Notes under the pieces: model-generated
Seen by the model: the letters and a program-made list of their open reading frames with translations, nothing else
Told to the model about the DNA's origin: nothing
The model's database searches: none
Translations under genes and position numbers: made by a program
Assembly: GCF_902784195.1 (NCBI RefSeq)
Contig: NZ_CACZTX010000001.1
Span: 186,001 to 250,000, forward strand
Origin: an uncultured Methanobrevibacter sp.
Lineage (GTDB): Archaea; Methanobacteriota; Methanobacteria; Methanobacteriales; Methanobacteriaceae
Length of the DNA: 64,000 nucleotides
Direction: 5' to 3'
In this document: in pieces, positions 45,284 through 53,762 of the stretch
Position numbering within the stretch: position 1 is the first letter of the stretch
Layout: each line of letters starts with the position of its first letter

Positions 45284-47071
45284 ATGAATTTTAAAACCAA
45301 GGCATTTGCCATTCTTTTAATCCTTATATTCTGCTTATCCATATTGCCTACAGCATCTGCTGTAGACTATTCCATTCCATATGCCAATGTGGATATACAG
45401 GTATACGAGGATGGACTCATCAATGTCTATGAAGAGATTGATTATCATTTCGATTCATCTGCCAATGGTGTTTACAGGGATATTCCCCTAAAGAGGAACC
45501 AATCTGTTGAGAATCTTCGCGTTTATGTAGAAGGTGCTTATTACGATTATCAGATAATTGATCAGGGCGGAATGGAAAGGATTAAGATCTATCTTTACCG
45601 TGATGCCGCTAAAACCCAAAAGATTACATCTGGAACAGATGTTAAGGTATATCTCCAATATGACTTCACCCATGTTGTAAAGGTCTACAATGATGTGGCT
45701 GAATTGCAATACAAGGTTTGGGGAGATGAATGGGAAGAGGATTTAGGTGCATTGGATGCTGTAATTCGTTTCCCAGATGATACAAAGCTTGAATATTGGA
45801 TAAACCCTGCATACAGTGATGCTAAAGCCAAATGGTCTGACGGCAATTTATTGATTTCCAGTGATGGAGTGTCTGAAGGAAGCTATGTTGAAGCAAGAGC
45901 TCTCATTCCATTGGAGGAATTATCATCCAGCACTCCTTATGCACAGCACATAAATAAGAATGCTGGAGATGAAATAAGGAGCATGCAAAAAAGTGAAGCT
46001 GATACACAGACCCTCTTAAGCACTGTAGGTTCCATTGTCAATTATCTCCTTGTAGCATTATGTGCCATTCCACTTGCAATCTATTATAAGTTTGGAAGGG
46101 AACCGAAAACAGACTATCAAGGAATCTATGAGCATGAGCCTCCAACCAATGATCCCCCAGCATTTGTAAATGCCCTTATGGGGGGATTCGGCAAGAATGT
46201 CGGTGATTTGGATCAAAAGGCTTTCCAAGCTACAATAATGGATTTGATCAATAGGGGAAAACTTGGAGTGGACTCTGAAGATGATACTGAATTCACTAAA
46301 ACCACTTTCCTTACCGTAAAGTCAATGGATGGTCTTGAAAGGTATGAAAGGGAATTGGTTGACATCTTGAGAACCTATGAATTGAATGGAAGAATCAGTT
46401 TCTCATACATGCAGGATTGCCTTAGAGAGGAAAACCAAGCTCGCTCTTACCAAGACAGATACAACAATTGGTGTCAAAACTTCAAGAATGACTATTTGCC
46501 TGAAGAGGTATTCGAGGAATACTTTGATCAAAAGGGTTCCGATTATATGATGTACTTTGGTATTGGAGCACTTATATTGTCAATTATCGTTGGAGCATTA
46601 TCCATTTTCATACACTTTAGAGGAAGCTTCATAACCACTCTATTTGCAATCTTCTTTGCAATAGTCGGTGTTGCTTGCCTTATCATGCCATCTGGAATAG
46701 GTGGAAAATACACTCTTAAAGGAAAGCTTTACACTGAAAGATGGGATAAGTTCAAGAAGTTCCTTAAGGATTACTCATTGATAAAGGAGCATCCTCCTGA
46801 ATCAATTGCAATATGGAACCAGTATTTGGTCTATGCAACTGCACTTGGTGTAGCGGATGAGGTCTATAAGGCTATGAAACTCCATGTTTACGGTGGATTG
46901 GACAATCCGAATTACACAACAAATGACTTGTTCATGTTCTATTACCTTGGTGGATACAATCATGTAAACAGTTCATTTGCAACTGCATCATCTACCATTT
47001 CAGCTGCCAACAATGACTCCATAGGAGGAATCGGAGGCGGTTCCGGTGGTGGAGGTGGTGGTGCGTTTTAA
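45284..47071 (+). CDS. DUF2207 membrane protein
   Basis: A 595-aa protein with a signal peptide (FAILLILIFCLSILPTASAV). The N-terminal extracellular DUF2207 domain (about 25-220) starts YANVDIQVYEDGLINVYEEI and contains FDSSANGVYRDIPLKR. A TM helix at about 245-265 is followed by a cytoplasmic stretch, two more TM helices near 430-470 and a Gly-rich C-terminus (GGIGGGSGGGGGGAF). AGGAGA precedes the ATG. Co-transcribed with lemA by position. The family is widespread and its biochemical role unknown. The stop codon is followed directly by copy 2 of the hairpin repeat. Confidence 0.9.
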   Translation: MNFKTKAFAILLILIFCLSILPTASAVDYSIPYANVDIQVYEDGLINVYEEIDYHFDSSANGVYRDIPLKRNQSVENLRVYVEGAYYDYQIIDQGGMERIKIYLYRDAAKTQKITSGTDVKVYLQYDFTHVVKVYNDVAELQYKVWGDEWEEDLGALDAVIRFPDDTKLEYWINPAYSDAKAKWSDGNLLISSDGVSEGSYVEARALIPLEELSSSTPYAQHINKNAGDEIRSMQKSEADTQTLLSTVGSIVNYLLVALCAIPLAIYYKFGREPKTDYQGIYEHEPPTNDPPAFVNALMGGFGKNVGDLDQKAFQATIMDLINRGKLGVDSEDDTEFTKTTFLTVKSMDGLERYERELVDILRTYELNGRISFSYMQDCLREENQARSYQDRYNNWCQNFKNDYLPEEVFEEYFDQKGSDYMMYFGIGALILSIIVGALSIFIHFRGSFITTLFAIFFAIVGVACLIMPSGIGGKYTLKGKLYTERWDKFKKFLKDYSLIKEHPPESIAIWNQYLVYATALGVADEVYKAMKLHVYGGLDNPNYTTNDLFMFYYLGGYNHVNSSFATASSTISAANNDSIGGIGGGSGGGGGGAF

Positions 47072-47114
47072 CCCAGCTTTTCCGCCCCTTCGGGGCGCAA
47101 AACCTGGACCAAAA
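47072..47114 (+). repeat. Post-stop hairpin repeat, copy 2
   Basis: Same element as at 40347. The inner stem is CGCCCC (47083-47088) with GGGGCG (47092-47097). Compared with copy 1, a T-A pair has become C-G on both arms, a compensatory change. It begins on the base after the stop codon. Confidence 0.85.
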
Positions 47115-47845
47115 CTTTTCCACTGCACATGAGATAATAATCATTATTTTTCTCTTTTTTCTTTTTTTATTCTATTTTTATATTTTTATATTTTTATATT
47201 TTTATCTTTGATTAGAGTATTACTTTTTTATTATTACTTTCACACTGTTATTCTTTTATAAAATAATACTCTATATAAAGAGTATTACTGATTTAAACTA
47301 TTTTTAGCCATTTGTAATAAGACAAAATTTATATGATTATTACTACTATATATTAAATAAGCATGATATTACTTTTTAGTAAATTTTTATTATTTTTTAA
47401 ATATTATCGCTGTGTTACCTTTAAAGTTAGAATCTGAAAGTTTATTGAAAATGATATTGTGCAAATAAAGATAATAAGTACATTTACTTATTTTCTCTCC
47501 TTAATGCATTTTAGATAAGGTTATGATGATTTGCAGAAAAAAAGTTTATTTAAATCTTAAAAATCACTACAATCCAAATATTATTTAAAAATTTCTAAAT
47601 CACAAAACATTATAATAGCAATCTCTTCTGCAAATCGTTATAATCTTTATCTAGCCTCTTCTTTTAATTATTCTTTTTTTAATATTTTTTAACATTTATT
47701 TAGTTTTTAGCTATTTTTCTTTCAATGAACTGTTTTAAAAATTATATAAAATGTTTTTAGCTATTTTTTTCTGTTTTTAAAAATTATATAAAAATTTATA
47801 TTAAATCTAAATTATAATTAATAATATCAATCAAAAGGTGTTAAT
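47115..47845. other. Long intergenic region before the MFS gene
   Basis: About 730 bases without a gene. T-runs follow the repeat, then a TATA-like ACTATATATTA near 47342, a hairpin AATAAGTA / TACTTATT (47473-47480 with 47485-47492) followed by a T-rich stretch, the long stem at 47512-47653, more T-runs (about 47655-47720), and AT-rich promoter-like sequence near 47780-47800. Confidence 0.5.
47512..47653 (+). ncRNA. Candidate structured RNA with a 27-bp stem
   Basis: 47512-47538 pairs with 47626-47653: 27 base pairs with one bulged base, including 11 consecutive pairs GATTTGCAGAA / TTCTGCAAATC next to the loop. Three pairs are G.U when read on the plus strand and would be A.C mismatches on the minus strand, so plus-strand transcription is favoured. 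The 87-base loop is A-rich. No known RNA family is recognised. Confidence 0.45.
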
Positions 47846-49228
47846 GTGGGTATTGTCAATAGATTAGGTTTGGAAAAATCAGTTATTCTGCTTGCTGCAG
47901 TTGTTTCATTTGTCACTGCTTTTCTAGCAAACATTTCAGTTGCCCTTCCTCTTATTGCTCGTGAGCTTTCAATGAGCAATATAGTTCAGAATTGGGTTGC
48001 TACCATATTTTTGCTTGCAATTGCTGCATTATCAATACCTTTAGGAAAATATACAAGCAAGTACGGCCTTAAAAGGTCATTATTCATTGGAATCATAGTC
48101 ACTATGGTGGGAGTGATCATATCATGCTTCTCATTTACCAGTGAACTACTATTGTTTTCAAGGGTCGTTCAGGGAATAGGAACTGCATTCATCAATGTGG
48201 CTTCAATGGCATTAATCGTTTCAGCTGTTCCTCCAGAAACCCGTGGACAAGCATTGGGATTGAATATTGCTGGAGTTTATATAGGTTTATCATCCGCTCC
48301 AGTTATCGGTGGAATTGTAATCTATTACCTTGGATGGCAAAGTATCTTCTATGTAATGCTTCCTTTCCTTATATTTTCAGCTTATCTATGCCACAGTCTT
48401 GATGACGAATGGACAATGTATGATGGTGTTATAGATAAATTAGGATCAATTGTCTATATGATTGGAATCCTGCTATTTGTTTATGGATTCACTGTAATAA
48501 ATACTGGCTTAGGTAAGATATTATTAATAGTTGGTTTGGCCTTACTGATTTGCTTTGCGTATATTGAATTGAGGGTCAATAATCCTGTATTCGAAGTGAG
48601 ATTGTTTAAGAATGCAAGGTTCTCCTCTTCAAATTTAGCATCCTTGATAAGTTATTTGGCAACTTTCGTAATCACATACATAGTAACCTATCATTTTCAA
48701 TACATTATGGGCTTAGACTCCCAAATATCAGGTCTACTTCTAATCGTAACACCAGTCATGATGGCAATATTGGCACCGATATCAGGCAGAATATCCGATA
48801 AGATAGATCCTCAAAAGCTTGCAGCTATTGGAATGGGATTTGTAACTGTAGCTATTCTGATCTTATGCTTCTTGAATGAATCAACTCCATTGTATCTCAT
48901 TATAATTGCAATGTTCCTTCAGGGAATCGGTTATGGAATGTTTTCAACTCCAAATACAAATGCAATTATGAGTTCTGTGCCTAAAGAGGAAACAGGTACT
49001 GCATCTGCATCCCTTGCAGCAATGAGAGTTATCGGTCAGACTTTAAGTATTGGTCTATTGACTGTAATATTTGCATACATTATGGGAAATGTGCCTATTG
49101 TTCCTGAGTATTATCCATTGCTTATGGAAAGTTCAAGGATTTCCTGTATCATTTCAGCTATTTTATGTGTAATAGCAGTCTGTGCTTCATTGGTTGGATT
49201 AAGATCTGATGTTGAGTATGAGACTTAA
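47846..49228 (+). CDS. MFS transporter, drug:H+ antiporter type (DHA2-like)
   Basis: A 460-aa permease with about 14 predicted helices. GTG start with AAAGGTG upstream. Motifs: NISVALPLIARELSMS in TM1, the TM2-3 loop GKYTSKYGLKRSL, FSRVVQGIGTAFINVASMALI and the antiporter motif C-like LNIAGVYIGLSSAPVIGG. These place it with multidrug exporters of the DHA2 group. A long, structured upstream region precedes it, which might regulate its expression. Confidence 0.88.
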   Translation: MGIVNRLGLEKSVILLAAVVSFVTAFLANISVALPLIARELSMSNIVQNWVATIFLLAIAALSIPLGKYTSKYGLKRSLFIGIIVTMVGVIISCFSFTSELLLFSRVVQGIGTAFINVASMALIVSAVPPETRGQALGLNIAGVYIGLSSAPVIGGIVIYYLGWQSIFYVMLPFLIFSAYLCHSLDDEWTMYDGVIDKLGSIVYMIGILLFVYGFTVINTGLGKILLIVGLALLICFAYIELRVNNPVFEVRLFKNARFSSSNLASLISYLATFVITYIVTYHFQYIMGLDSQISGLLLIVTPVMMAILAPISGRISDKIDPQKLAAIGMGFVTVAILILCFLNESTPLYLIIIAMFLQGIGYGMFSTPNTNAIMSSVPKEETGTASASLAAMRVIGQTLSIGLLTVIFAYIMGNVPIVPEYYPLLMESSRISCIISAILCVIAVCASLVGLRSDVEYET

Positions 49229-49400
49229 TTTCATCTTTTTTTACTTTTTTTTAAAATTAAGTTTTATTTTTTTAAATTCATCTTCTTCCACATTTTTTTA
49301 AATTCAATATTTTTTTTAAATTCTCATCTATTTTTTTCATAAATGGTTTAATATAGCAAACCTTTATAAGTGACGAAGTTTATAATTTTGTTCCGGTGAT

Positions 49401-49676
49401 ATGATGATAGGAAAAAGCAATATTTTAAAAAAACAGGAACAAGAAAGAGAGCTCCCAGATTACGGAATTGGCCCAATTGTAGCAGCATATTTCTTAGGCT
49501 ATCTCAAATCTGAAAACGGTGAAAAGATAGCTGATGAGGATATTGAAAAACTCTACATTGGAGCTTGTCTTAAATTGGGAATCGGTCCAGTTGAAGACCT
49601 TTCTGAATTGTTCCAAGTATTATTTGGCTTAGGCGAAGAGAAAAAGGATGACAAACCTCTTCAGTACTATGCTTAA
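49401..49676 (+). CDS. Small hypothetical protein
   Basis: A 91-aa soluble protein (MMIGKSNILKKQEQERELPDY...). GGTGAT lies directly before two adjacent ATG codons, so the second (49404) may be used. The middle YGIGPIVAAYFLGYLKSENG and the following acidic helices suggest a small helical fold. No family recognised. It is convergent with the HEPN pair and marks the left edge of the defense-like island. Confidence 0.6.
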   Translation: MMIGKSNILKKQEQERELPDYGIGPIVAAYFLGYLKSENGEKIADEDIEKLYIGACLKLGIGPVEDLSELFQVLFGLGEEKKDDKPLQYYA

Positions 49677-49722
49677 ATAATCTATTTTTTCTTTTTTTAA
49701 ATTTTTAGAAATTAATTAACAT

Positions 49723-50064
49723 TTAATCCATTAATAGAATATGGCAACCAAGATAGAAATCAAATAGATTGTTCTTTTTTGAAAAAGATTCCATTTGATT
49801 GCATATTTTTTCTATTTCTTTTTCATAATATTCATGGCTATGTCCATTTGAATACTTTATAATATACTCCTTTTCAAGTTGAATGCAGTCGTACATAACA
49901 TTTACATAGACTTTTCCCAATCCTTTAGGGATTGTGATTTTTTCTATTTCTTTTTTAAAAGTGTATATGTTATTTTTTTCTTCATCTGATAATGTTTTGT
50001 AGATTTGCGGTGCTGGGTATTCATTTACAAGGGTGTTATCTTCATTTATTAGCTTATATATCAT
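49723..50064 (-). CDS. HEPN-associated hypothetical protein
   Basis: 113 aa if started at ATG 50064, which has GAAGGT upstream; a longer frame from 50088 overlaps the preceding gene. Soluble, with Lys/Glu-rich helices (EKITIPKGLGKVYVNVMYDC, KEIEKICNQMESFSKKNN). It lacks the GSxxR...D motif of MNT nucleotidyltransferases, the common HEPN antitoxins. It follows the HEPN gene by 10 bases, so the two form a pair; a role as antitoxin or partner is inference only. Confidence 0.65.
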   Translation of the reverse strand: MIYKLINEDNTLVNEYPAPQIYKTLSDEEKNNIYTFKKEIEKITIPKGLGKVYVNVMYDCIQLEKEYIIKYSNGHSHEYYEKEIEKICNQMESFSKKNNLFDFYLGCHILLMD

Positions 50065-50074
50065 TTTTTTACCT

Positions 50075-50500
50075 TCATTTATTTTCAAATTTTAATTCAT
50101 TTAAAACATTTTCCATATATTTTATAGAATCATTAATTTCTTTTTCAGTTAAGGGATTAAATAATTTATAATCTGCTTTTTTACGTAATCTATGCAATTC
50201 ATATAAATTTTTACTTGCTTTCATCTTTTCATACTTTATTAAGCAATCTCTAACTTGCCTATGTTCAGAAACATATTTTTTCCCTTCTGCTTCATATTCC
50301 CACTTTTGTTTAAGTTTAAATCCTGAAATTTCTTCTAACCATAAGAGAGCATAGGAATAAGCACTATAATATGCCCTATTTATTATTGTTCCATCTACTG
50401 CACGAGATTCAATATCTGGTTTTATATACATTGCCTTATTCTCTTCCAGCAATAAGGTAAATTTATATAATTGGTATTGAGGATATTTTTCTATGTTCAT
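50075..50500 (-). CDS. HEPN domain protein (UPF0332-like)
   Basis: A 141-aa all-helical protein. The signature INRAYYSAYSYALLWLEE (about 40-57) and LHRLRKKADYKLF (about 103-115) match the UPF0332-type HEPN family. HEPN proteins are often RNases in toxin-antitoxin or abortive-infection systems, but the usual RX4-6H catalytic motif is not obvious here, so it may be non-catalytic or use other residues. It is first in a two-gene unit with the 113-aa protein, divergent from the CARF gene. Confidence 0.75.
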   Translation of the reverse strand: MNIEKYPQYQLYKFTLLLEENKAMYIKPDIESRAVDGTIINRAYYSAYSYALLWLEEISGFKLKQKWEYEAEGKKYVSEHRQVRDCLIKYEKMKASKNLYELHRLRKKADYKLFNPLTEKEINDSIKYMENVLNELKFENK

Positions 50501-50870
50501 GGTATCACTTCAGTTATCAAATTCATTCTTTGAGAACTCAATGATCTTACAATAAATCCTAATACTCAATCATTCATTTCAAAAACATAGTATATAATGT
50601 TATCGATTTTTAAATTGAATATTATTGCTTTAAATCAATTTTATAGACTAATCAGAATATTTTTTTAGATATAGTAAACTATATTTGACTTGTTATATTA
50701 TAACGAAACAAATAAATTGTATTTTCATCATTGAATTGATTTTCATCGAAAAAATTTTAGAAATATAATATCCCATTAGATAATTATAAATAATTTTAAA
50801 AATAGACTATTTTTATTAATTTAAAATAAAAAATTATTATTTAACTTATTTTACTTTTTGCAGTGGTATC
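50501..50870. other. 370-base divergent intergenic region
   Basis: Separates the minus-strand HEPN pair from the plus-strand CARF gene. AT-rich with TATA-like sequences in both directions (for example AATTATAAATAA near 50780). No ORF or strong structure. Confidence 0.4.
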
Positions 50871-52160
50871 ATGAGAAGGAAAATAAAGACTCTATTTATG
50901 ACAGTGGGAACAGGAGTTAATCCAAATTCAGATGAGGAGAGCTATCAAAGATTGGCTAAGGTATTATACAATTCAATTAACAAGATCTCTCCAGACTATA
51001 TAGTGTTCTTTGCCTCAGAAATATCAATGAATACAATCGATTATGTTAAGGAACTCTTTGAGGCTGATGATGATGTATTCATTGAAGGTGAAGACTATGA
51101 AATTGCTATTTTAAATGATATAGACAGTTTCAATGACTGCTTTGAAGCATTTGAAAGAATGGTATGGAAATTCAACATCTTATCCGAAGACAAGCATGAA
51201 ATTATCATGGATTACACTTCCGGAACCAAAACCATGTCCGCTGCAATGGCTTGCTGCGGAATGTTCTATTCAGTGGACCTTATCAGTGTTACTGGAGACA
51301 GGAAGAATGGAACAGTATCCCTTGGTACAGAAACAATAAAGTATCAAAACCTCTATAAGGTCTATGACAAGTTTTCACTAATGAGAGTCAGGAATTACTT
51401 CAATGCAAACAGATTTTACACTGCAAGTGAAATATTGGAAAAAATAGTTGATGAAAGCATTCACACAGAGGACCTTATGAATCTTTCCAATGCATATTAT
51501 GCATGGGACAATATGGACTTTGATGTCGCTTACGATTTTCTCACTAAAGTTGACCTGAATCTCTTAGAGCTTAATGAAATCAAGAATGATATCAAGATTA
51601 ACCTTAAGGCATTAGGCACTATAGTAAGGTCTCAACACGAGAATCTCAAGAACTGCTATATTCTTGCAAGCTTGATTAATAATTCAATAAGAAGGGCAGA
51701 GGAATATAAGTATGATGATGCCATCGCTCGATTATATAGGGCATTTGAATTGATTGCACAAATTAGGCTTGCTTCTTATGGATTAACAAGTTCAGATATT
51801 GATGTTAATATACTTTTAGAGAAAAAAGTCAGCCAGGAATTCATTGATGCACTTGAAAAAACAAGGGATGAAGGCAAAATAAAAATAGGATTGATCAAGG
51901 ATTATGAGCTATTGGCAGAATTGGATGATGAATTGGGAAAGTACTTTGCAGAAAATAGGCATAGCATCAACAATATAACCATTAAAAGAAATAATTCAAT
52001 CTTGGCTCATGGACTTGAATCATTGGACAAGGAGGATTTCGATCAATTTGAAGAGCTTGTTGAAAACCTTGCCCGCAAGCTGGATAAGGATATGGACAAG
52101 TTCCTCAAAGAGACCAAATTCGCTAAATTTGATTTGAAAGTAAAGATGAATGAGATTTAG
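50871..52160 (+). CDS. CARF-HEPN protein, Cas02710/TIGR02710 family
   Basis: A 429-aa protein. The N-terminal CARF-like Rossmann domain opens LFMTVGTGVNPNSDEES and contains MDYTSGTKTMSAAMA (about 113-126), the signature I associate with the Cas02710 family. The C-terminal helical domain has R-X6-H in KRNNSILAHG (Arg373, His380), the HEPN ribonuclease motif. In type III CRISPR systems such proteins bind cyclic oligoadenylate and cleave RNA. No cas gene or CRISPR array lies in the window, so the ligand source is elsewhere or different. It is convergent with the TPR gene, six bases apart. Confidence 0.85.
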   Translation: MRRKIKTLFMTVGTGVNPNSDEESYQRLAKVLYNSINKISPDYIVFFASEISMNTIDYVKELFEADDDVFIEGEDYEIAILNDIDSFNDCFEAFERMVWKFNILSEDKHEIIMDYTSGTKTMSAAMACCGMFYSVDLISVTGDRKNGTVSLGTETIKYQNLYKVYDKFSLMRVRNYFNANRFYTASEILEKIVDESIHTEDLMNLSNAYYAWDNMDFDVAYDFLTKVDLNLLELNEIKNDIKINLKALGTIVRSQHENLKNCYILASLINNSIRRAEEYKYDDAIARLYRAFELIAQIRLASYGLTSSDIDVNILLEKKVSQEFIDALEKTRDEGKIKIGLIKDYELLAELDDELGKYFAENRHSINNITIKRNNSILAHGLESLDKEDFDQFEELVENLARKLDKDMDKFLKETKFAKFDLKVKMNEI

Positions 52161-52165
52161 GATTT

Positions 52166-52888
52166 TTATCCATCATCTTCATCTTCCCCTATTTCTTTTA
52201 GGAATTCTCTCCATTCCCTTTCCTCTTCCATCATGTATTCATTGTACTTTTCAAAGTCCTTTTCAGCAAGTTCTTTTTTTCCAACTCTTTTATAATGCTT
52301 AGCACGTTCCAGGTATATTGTATAATAATCCGGATGTTTTGATTGTAGTTTATTATAGATGTTTTCAGCTCTTTCTGCATATCCTGCCTTGGATAGCCTT
52401 TTGGCAATTTCCATAATGTATTCTTTATATGGTCCTTTACTGTAATCCCAATTCTGAAGCATAACATGTGTTCCAACCTTTATGGATTCAAATGCATTTT
52501 GATTGTCTCCCAAGTCGAAATAGATTGCTCCAAGGACATGGAATGCCTTGTCATATTGGTAGTTACTCAATAGCTTGTTTGCATATTCGATTGCCAGATA
52601 ATAGTTTCCTAAATAATAGGAAGTTTCGGTGATTAAAAATAAGCTTGTTTTGTCCATTTCATCGATTTTCAATGCTTCTTCCAGGTATTTATGAGCTAGT
52701 TCGAACTTTAGTATTTCAATATAGTTTTTAGCTATTGCAGTTTTCTTATCCGCTGTAGGATAGAGTCTGTCTGAGTTAATGAGGTATTTCAATGAGTCGT
52801 AAGGCCTGTTCAATTCATAGTATGACATCCCTATGACATAATTGAAATGGGTCCTTTTCAAAGATTCCCTTTTGTTTTTGCTCTTCAA
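52166..52888 (-). CDS. TPR-repeat protein, 3' part of a frame-disrupted gene
   Basis: Encodes tetratricopeptide repeats (THFNYVIGMSYYELNRPYDSLKYL, HYLEE-type helices, NAFESIKVG) and ends with an acidic tail. The first ten residues, read from a TTG, are out-of-frame sequence of the upstream part. True homology seems to begin at THFNY (about 52850). Joined to the upstream frame by a +1 shift it makes one TPR protein of about 430 aa. It may be a pseudogene, a sequencing error in short homopolymers, or programmed frameshifting. Confidence 0.7.
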   Translation of the reverse strand: MKSKNKRESLKRTHFNYVIGMSYYELNRPYDSLKYLINSDRLYPTADKKTAIAKNYIEILKFELAHKYLEEALKIDEMDKTSLFLITETSYYLGNYYLAIEYANKLLSNYQYDKAFHVLGAIYFDLGDNQNAFESIKVGTHVMLQNWDYSKGPYKEYIMEIAKRLSKAGYAERAENIYNKLQSKHPDYYTIYLERAKHYKRVGKKELAEKDFEKYNEYMMEEEREWREFLKEIGEDEDDG

Positions 52889-53468
52889 AGGACTCGATTA
52901 GCTCATCGTATTTGCCAAGAGAGTATAAGCGAATCAGTACAGCAGACTTCATTGATGGAACTACATTGGCAAGCTCATTGTAATAGAACATGGAACGTTC
53001 GCTGTCATCAATTTCATCATAGATTTCTGACATGTGAAACAATGCCAATGTGTTTTCAGGATTCAAGTCCAGCACTTTTTCTCCGTATTCGATTGCATTT
53101 TCGTATTCTTCAAGTTCCCTGTATACAATCAAATGATTCAAAAGGTATCTTTCATTATTCTTGGTTTCCTTTAAGATTTCCAATGCCTTAGCTATTTCAT
53201 TCATTTTTATATAGGTAAGCGCTATCATAAGAAAACCGCTGTCACTCACTCCGCCATTTTCCATACATTTGTTAAAAAGTTCGATTGATTTTTCATATTC
53301 CTTATTTTCGTAATAATCGCAAGCCAGGTTTTCCTGATATTCGATTAGATTAGGATTGATTTTCAGTATTTCCTTACAGACTTCTATGGATTTGTCTACA
53401 TTGAATTCACATTCCACAGAGTTGTAGGATGCTATTAGTTTGTCAAGTTTACTTGACATAAATATCAC
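52815..53468 (-). CDS. TPR-repeat protein, 5' part of a frame-disrupted gene
   Basis: 217 aa from ATG 53468 with five or so TPR units (for example EYQENLACDYYENKEYEKSI, YGEKVLDLNPENTLALFHMSEIYDE). After ESFEEQKQKGIFEK the frame runs into the non-TPR tail DPFQLCHRDVIL and stops, while the +1 frame continues the repeats. The disruption therefore lies near 52850-52866, within AAAAGG/GGACCC. TPR proteins act as scaffolds; convergence with the CARF gene may or may not be meaningful. Confidence 0.7.
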   Translation of the reverse strand: MIFMSSKLDKLIASYNSVECEFNVDKSIEVCKEILKINPNLIEYQENLACDYYENKEYEKSIELFNKCMENGGVSDSGFLMIALTYIKMNEIAKALEILKETKNNERYLLNHLIVYRELEEYENAIEYGEKVLDLNPENTLALFHMSEIYDEIDDSERSMFYYNELANVVPSMKSAVLIRLYSLGKYDELIESFEEQKQKGIFEKDPFQLCHRDVIL

Positions 53469-53620
53469 CGTATAAAAATTGATTTAACAAGTTTATGTAA
53501 TGGTAGTATATAAAGGTTTTGAATTAGTGTAAAATAAAAAAAAGAAAAAGAAGAGTTATTTTAATAGATAATTAACTATTTATGGTTCTTTTTCTTTTTT
53601 ATTTAATTTCTTTAGTTAAT

Positions 53621-53628
53621 CTTATATA
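53621..53628 (+). promoter_or_regulatory. TATA box for a possible antisense RNA
   Basis: CTTATATA on the plus strand. The expected start, about 25 bases on, is just before the hairpin at 53655, and the RNA would run antisense into the 30-aa ORF. Confidence 0.35.
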
Positions 53629-53654
53629 GTGGGAAAAATATAATTGATATTAGT

Positions 53655-53676
53655 GAAGTAGGGGTTTCCCTACTTC
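53655..53676. terminator. 9-bp hairpin overlapping the stop of the 30-aa ORF
   Basis: GAAGTAGGG (53655-53663) pairs with CCCTACTTC (53668-53676) around GTTT. It is followed by a T-rich stretch on the plus strand. It includes the minus-strand TAG stop (53670-53672). Confidence 0.6.
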
Positions 53677-53762
53677 TTTCTTGCTTTTATTATTGTCTGC
53701 ACTATTAATATAGTGCAAACAAAATAATATAGTGCAAGGGCAATATCAATTATTTCCCGCAT
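53670..53762 (-). CDS. 30-aa hydrophobic peptide, type I toxin-like
   Basis: A 31-codon ORF preceded by the perfect Shine-Dalgarno GGAGGTGAT (plus-strand 53766-53774). The peptide is MREIIDIALALYYF followed by VCTILIVQTIIKARKK: a charged start, one membrane helix (about 6-25) and a basic tail. That is the plan of Fst/TxpA/holin-like type I toxins of Firmicutes. A stable hairpin overlaps its stop, and a plus-strand TATA box is placed to make an antisense RNA across the 3' end. The coding call is good; the toxin role is inference. Confidence 0.6.
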   Translation of the reverse strand: MREIIDIALALYYFVCTILIVQTIIKARKK

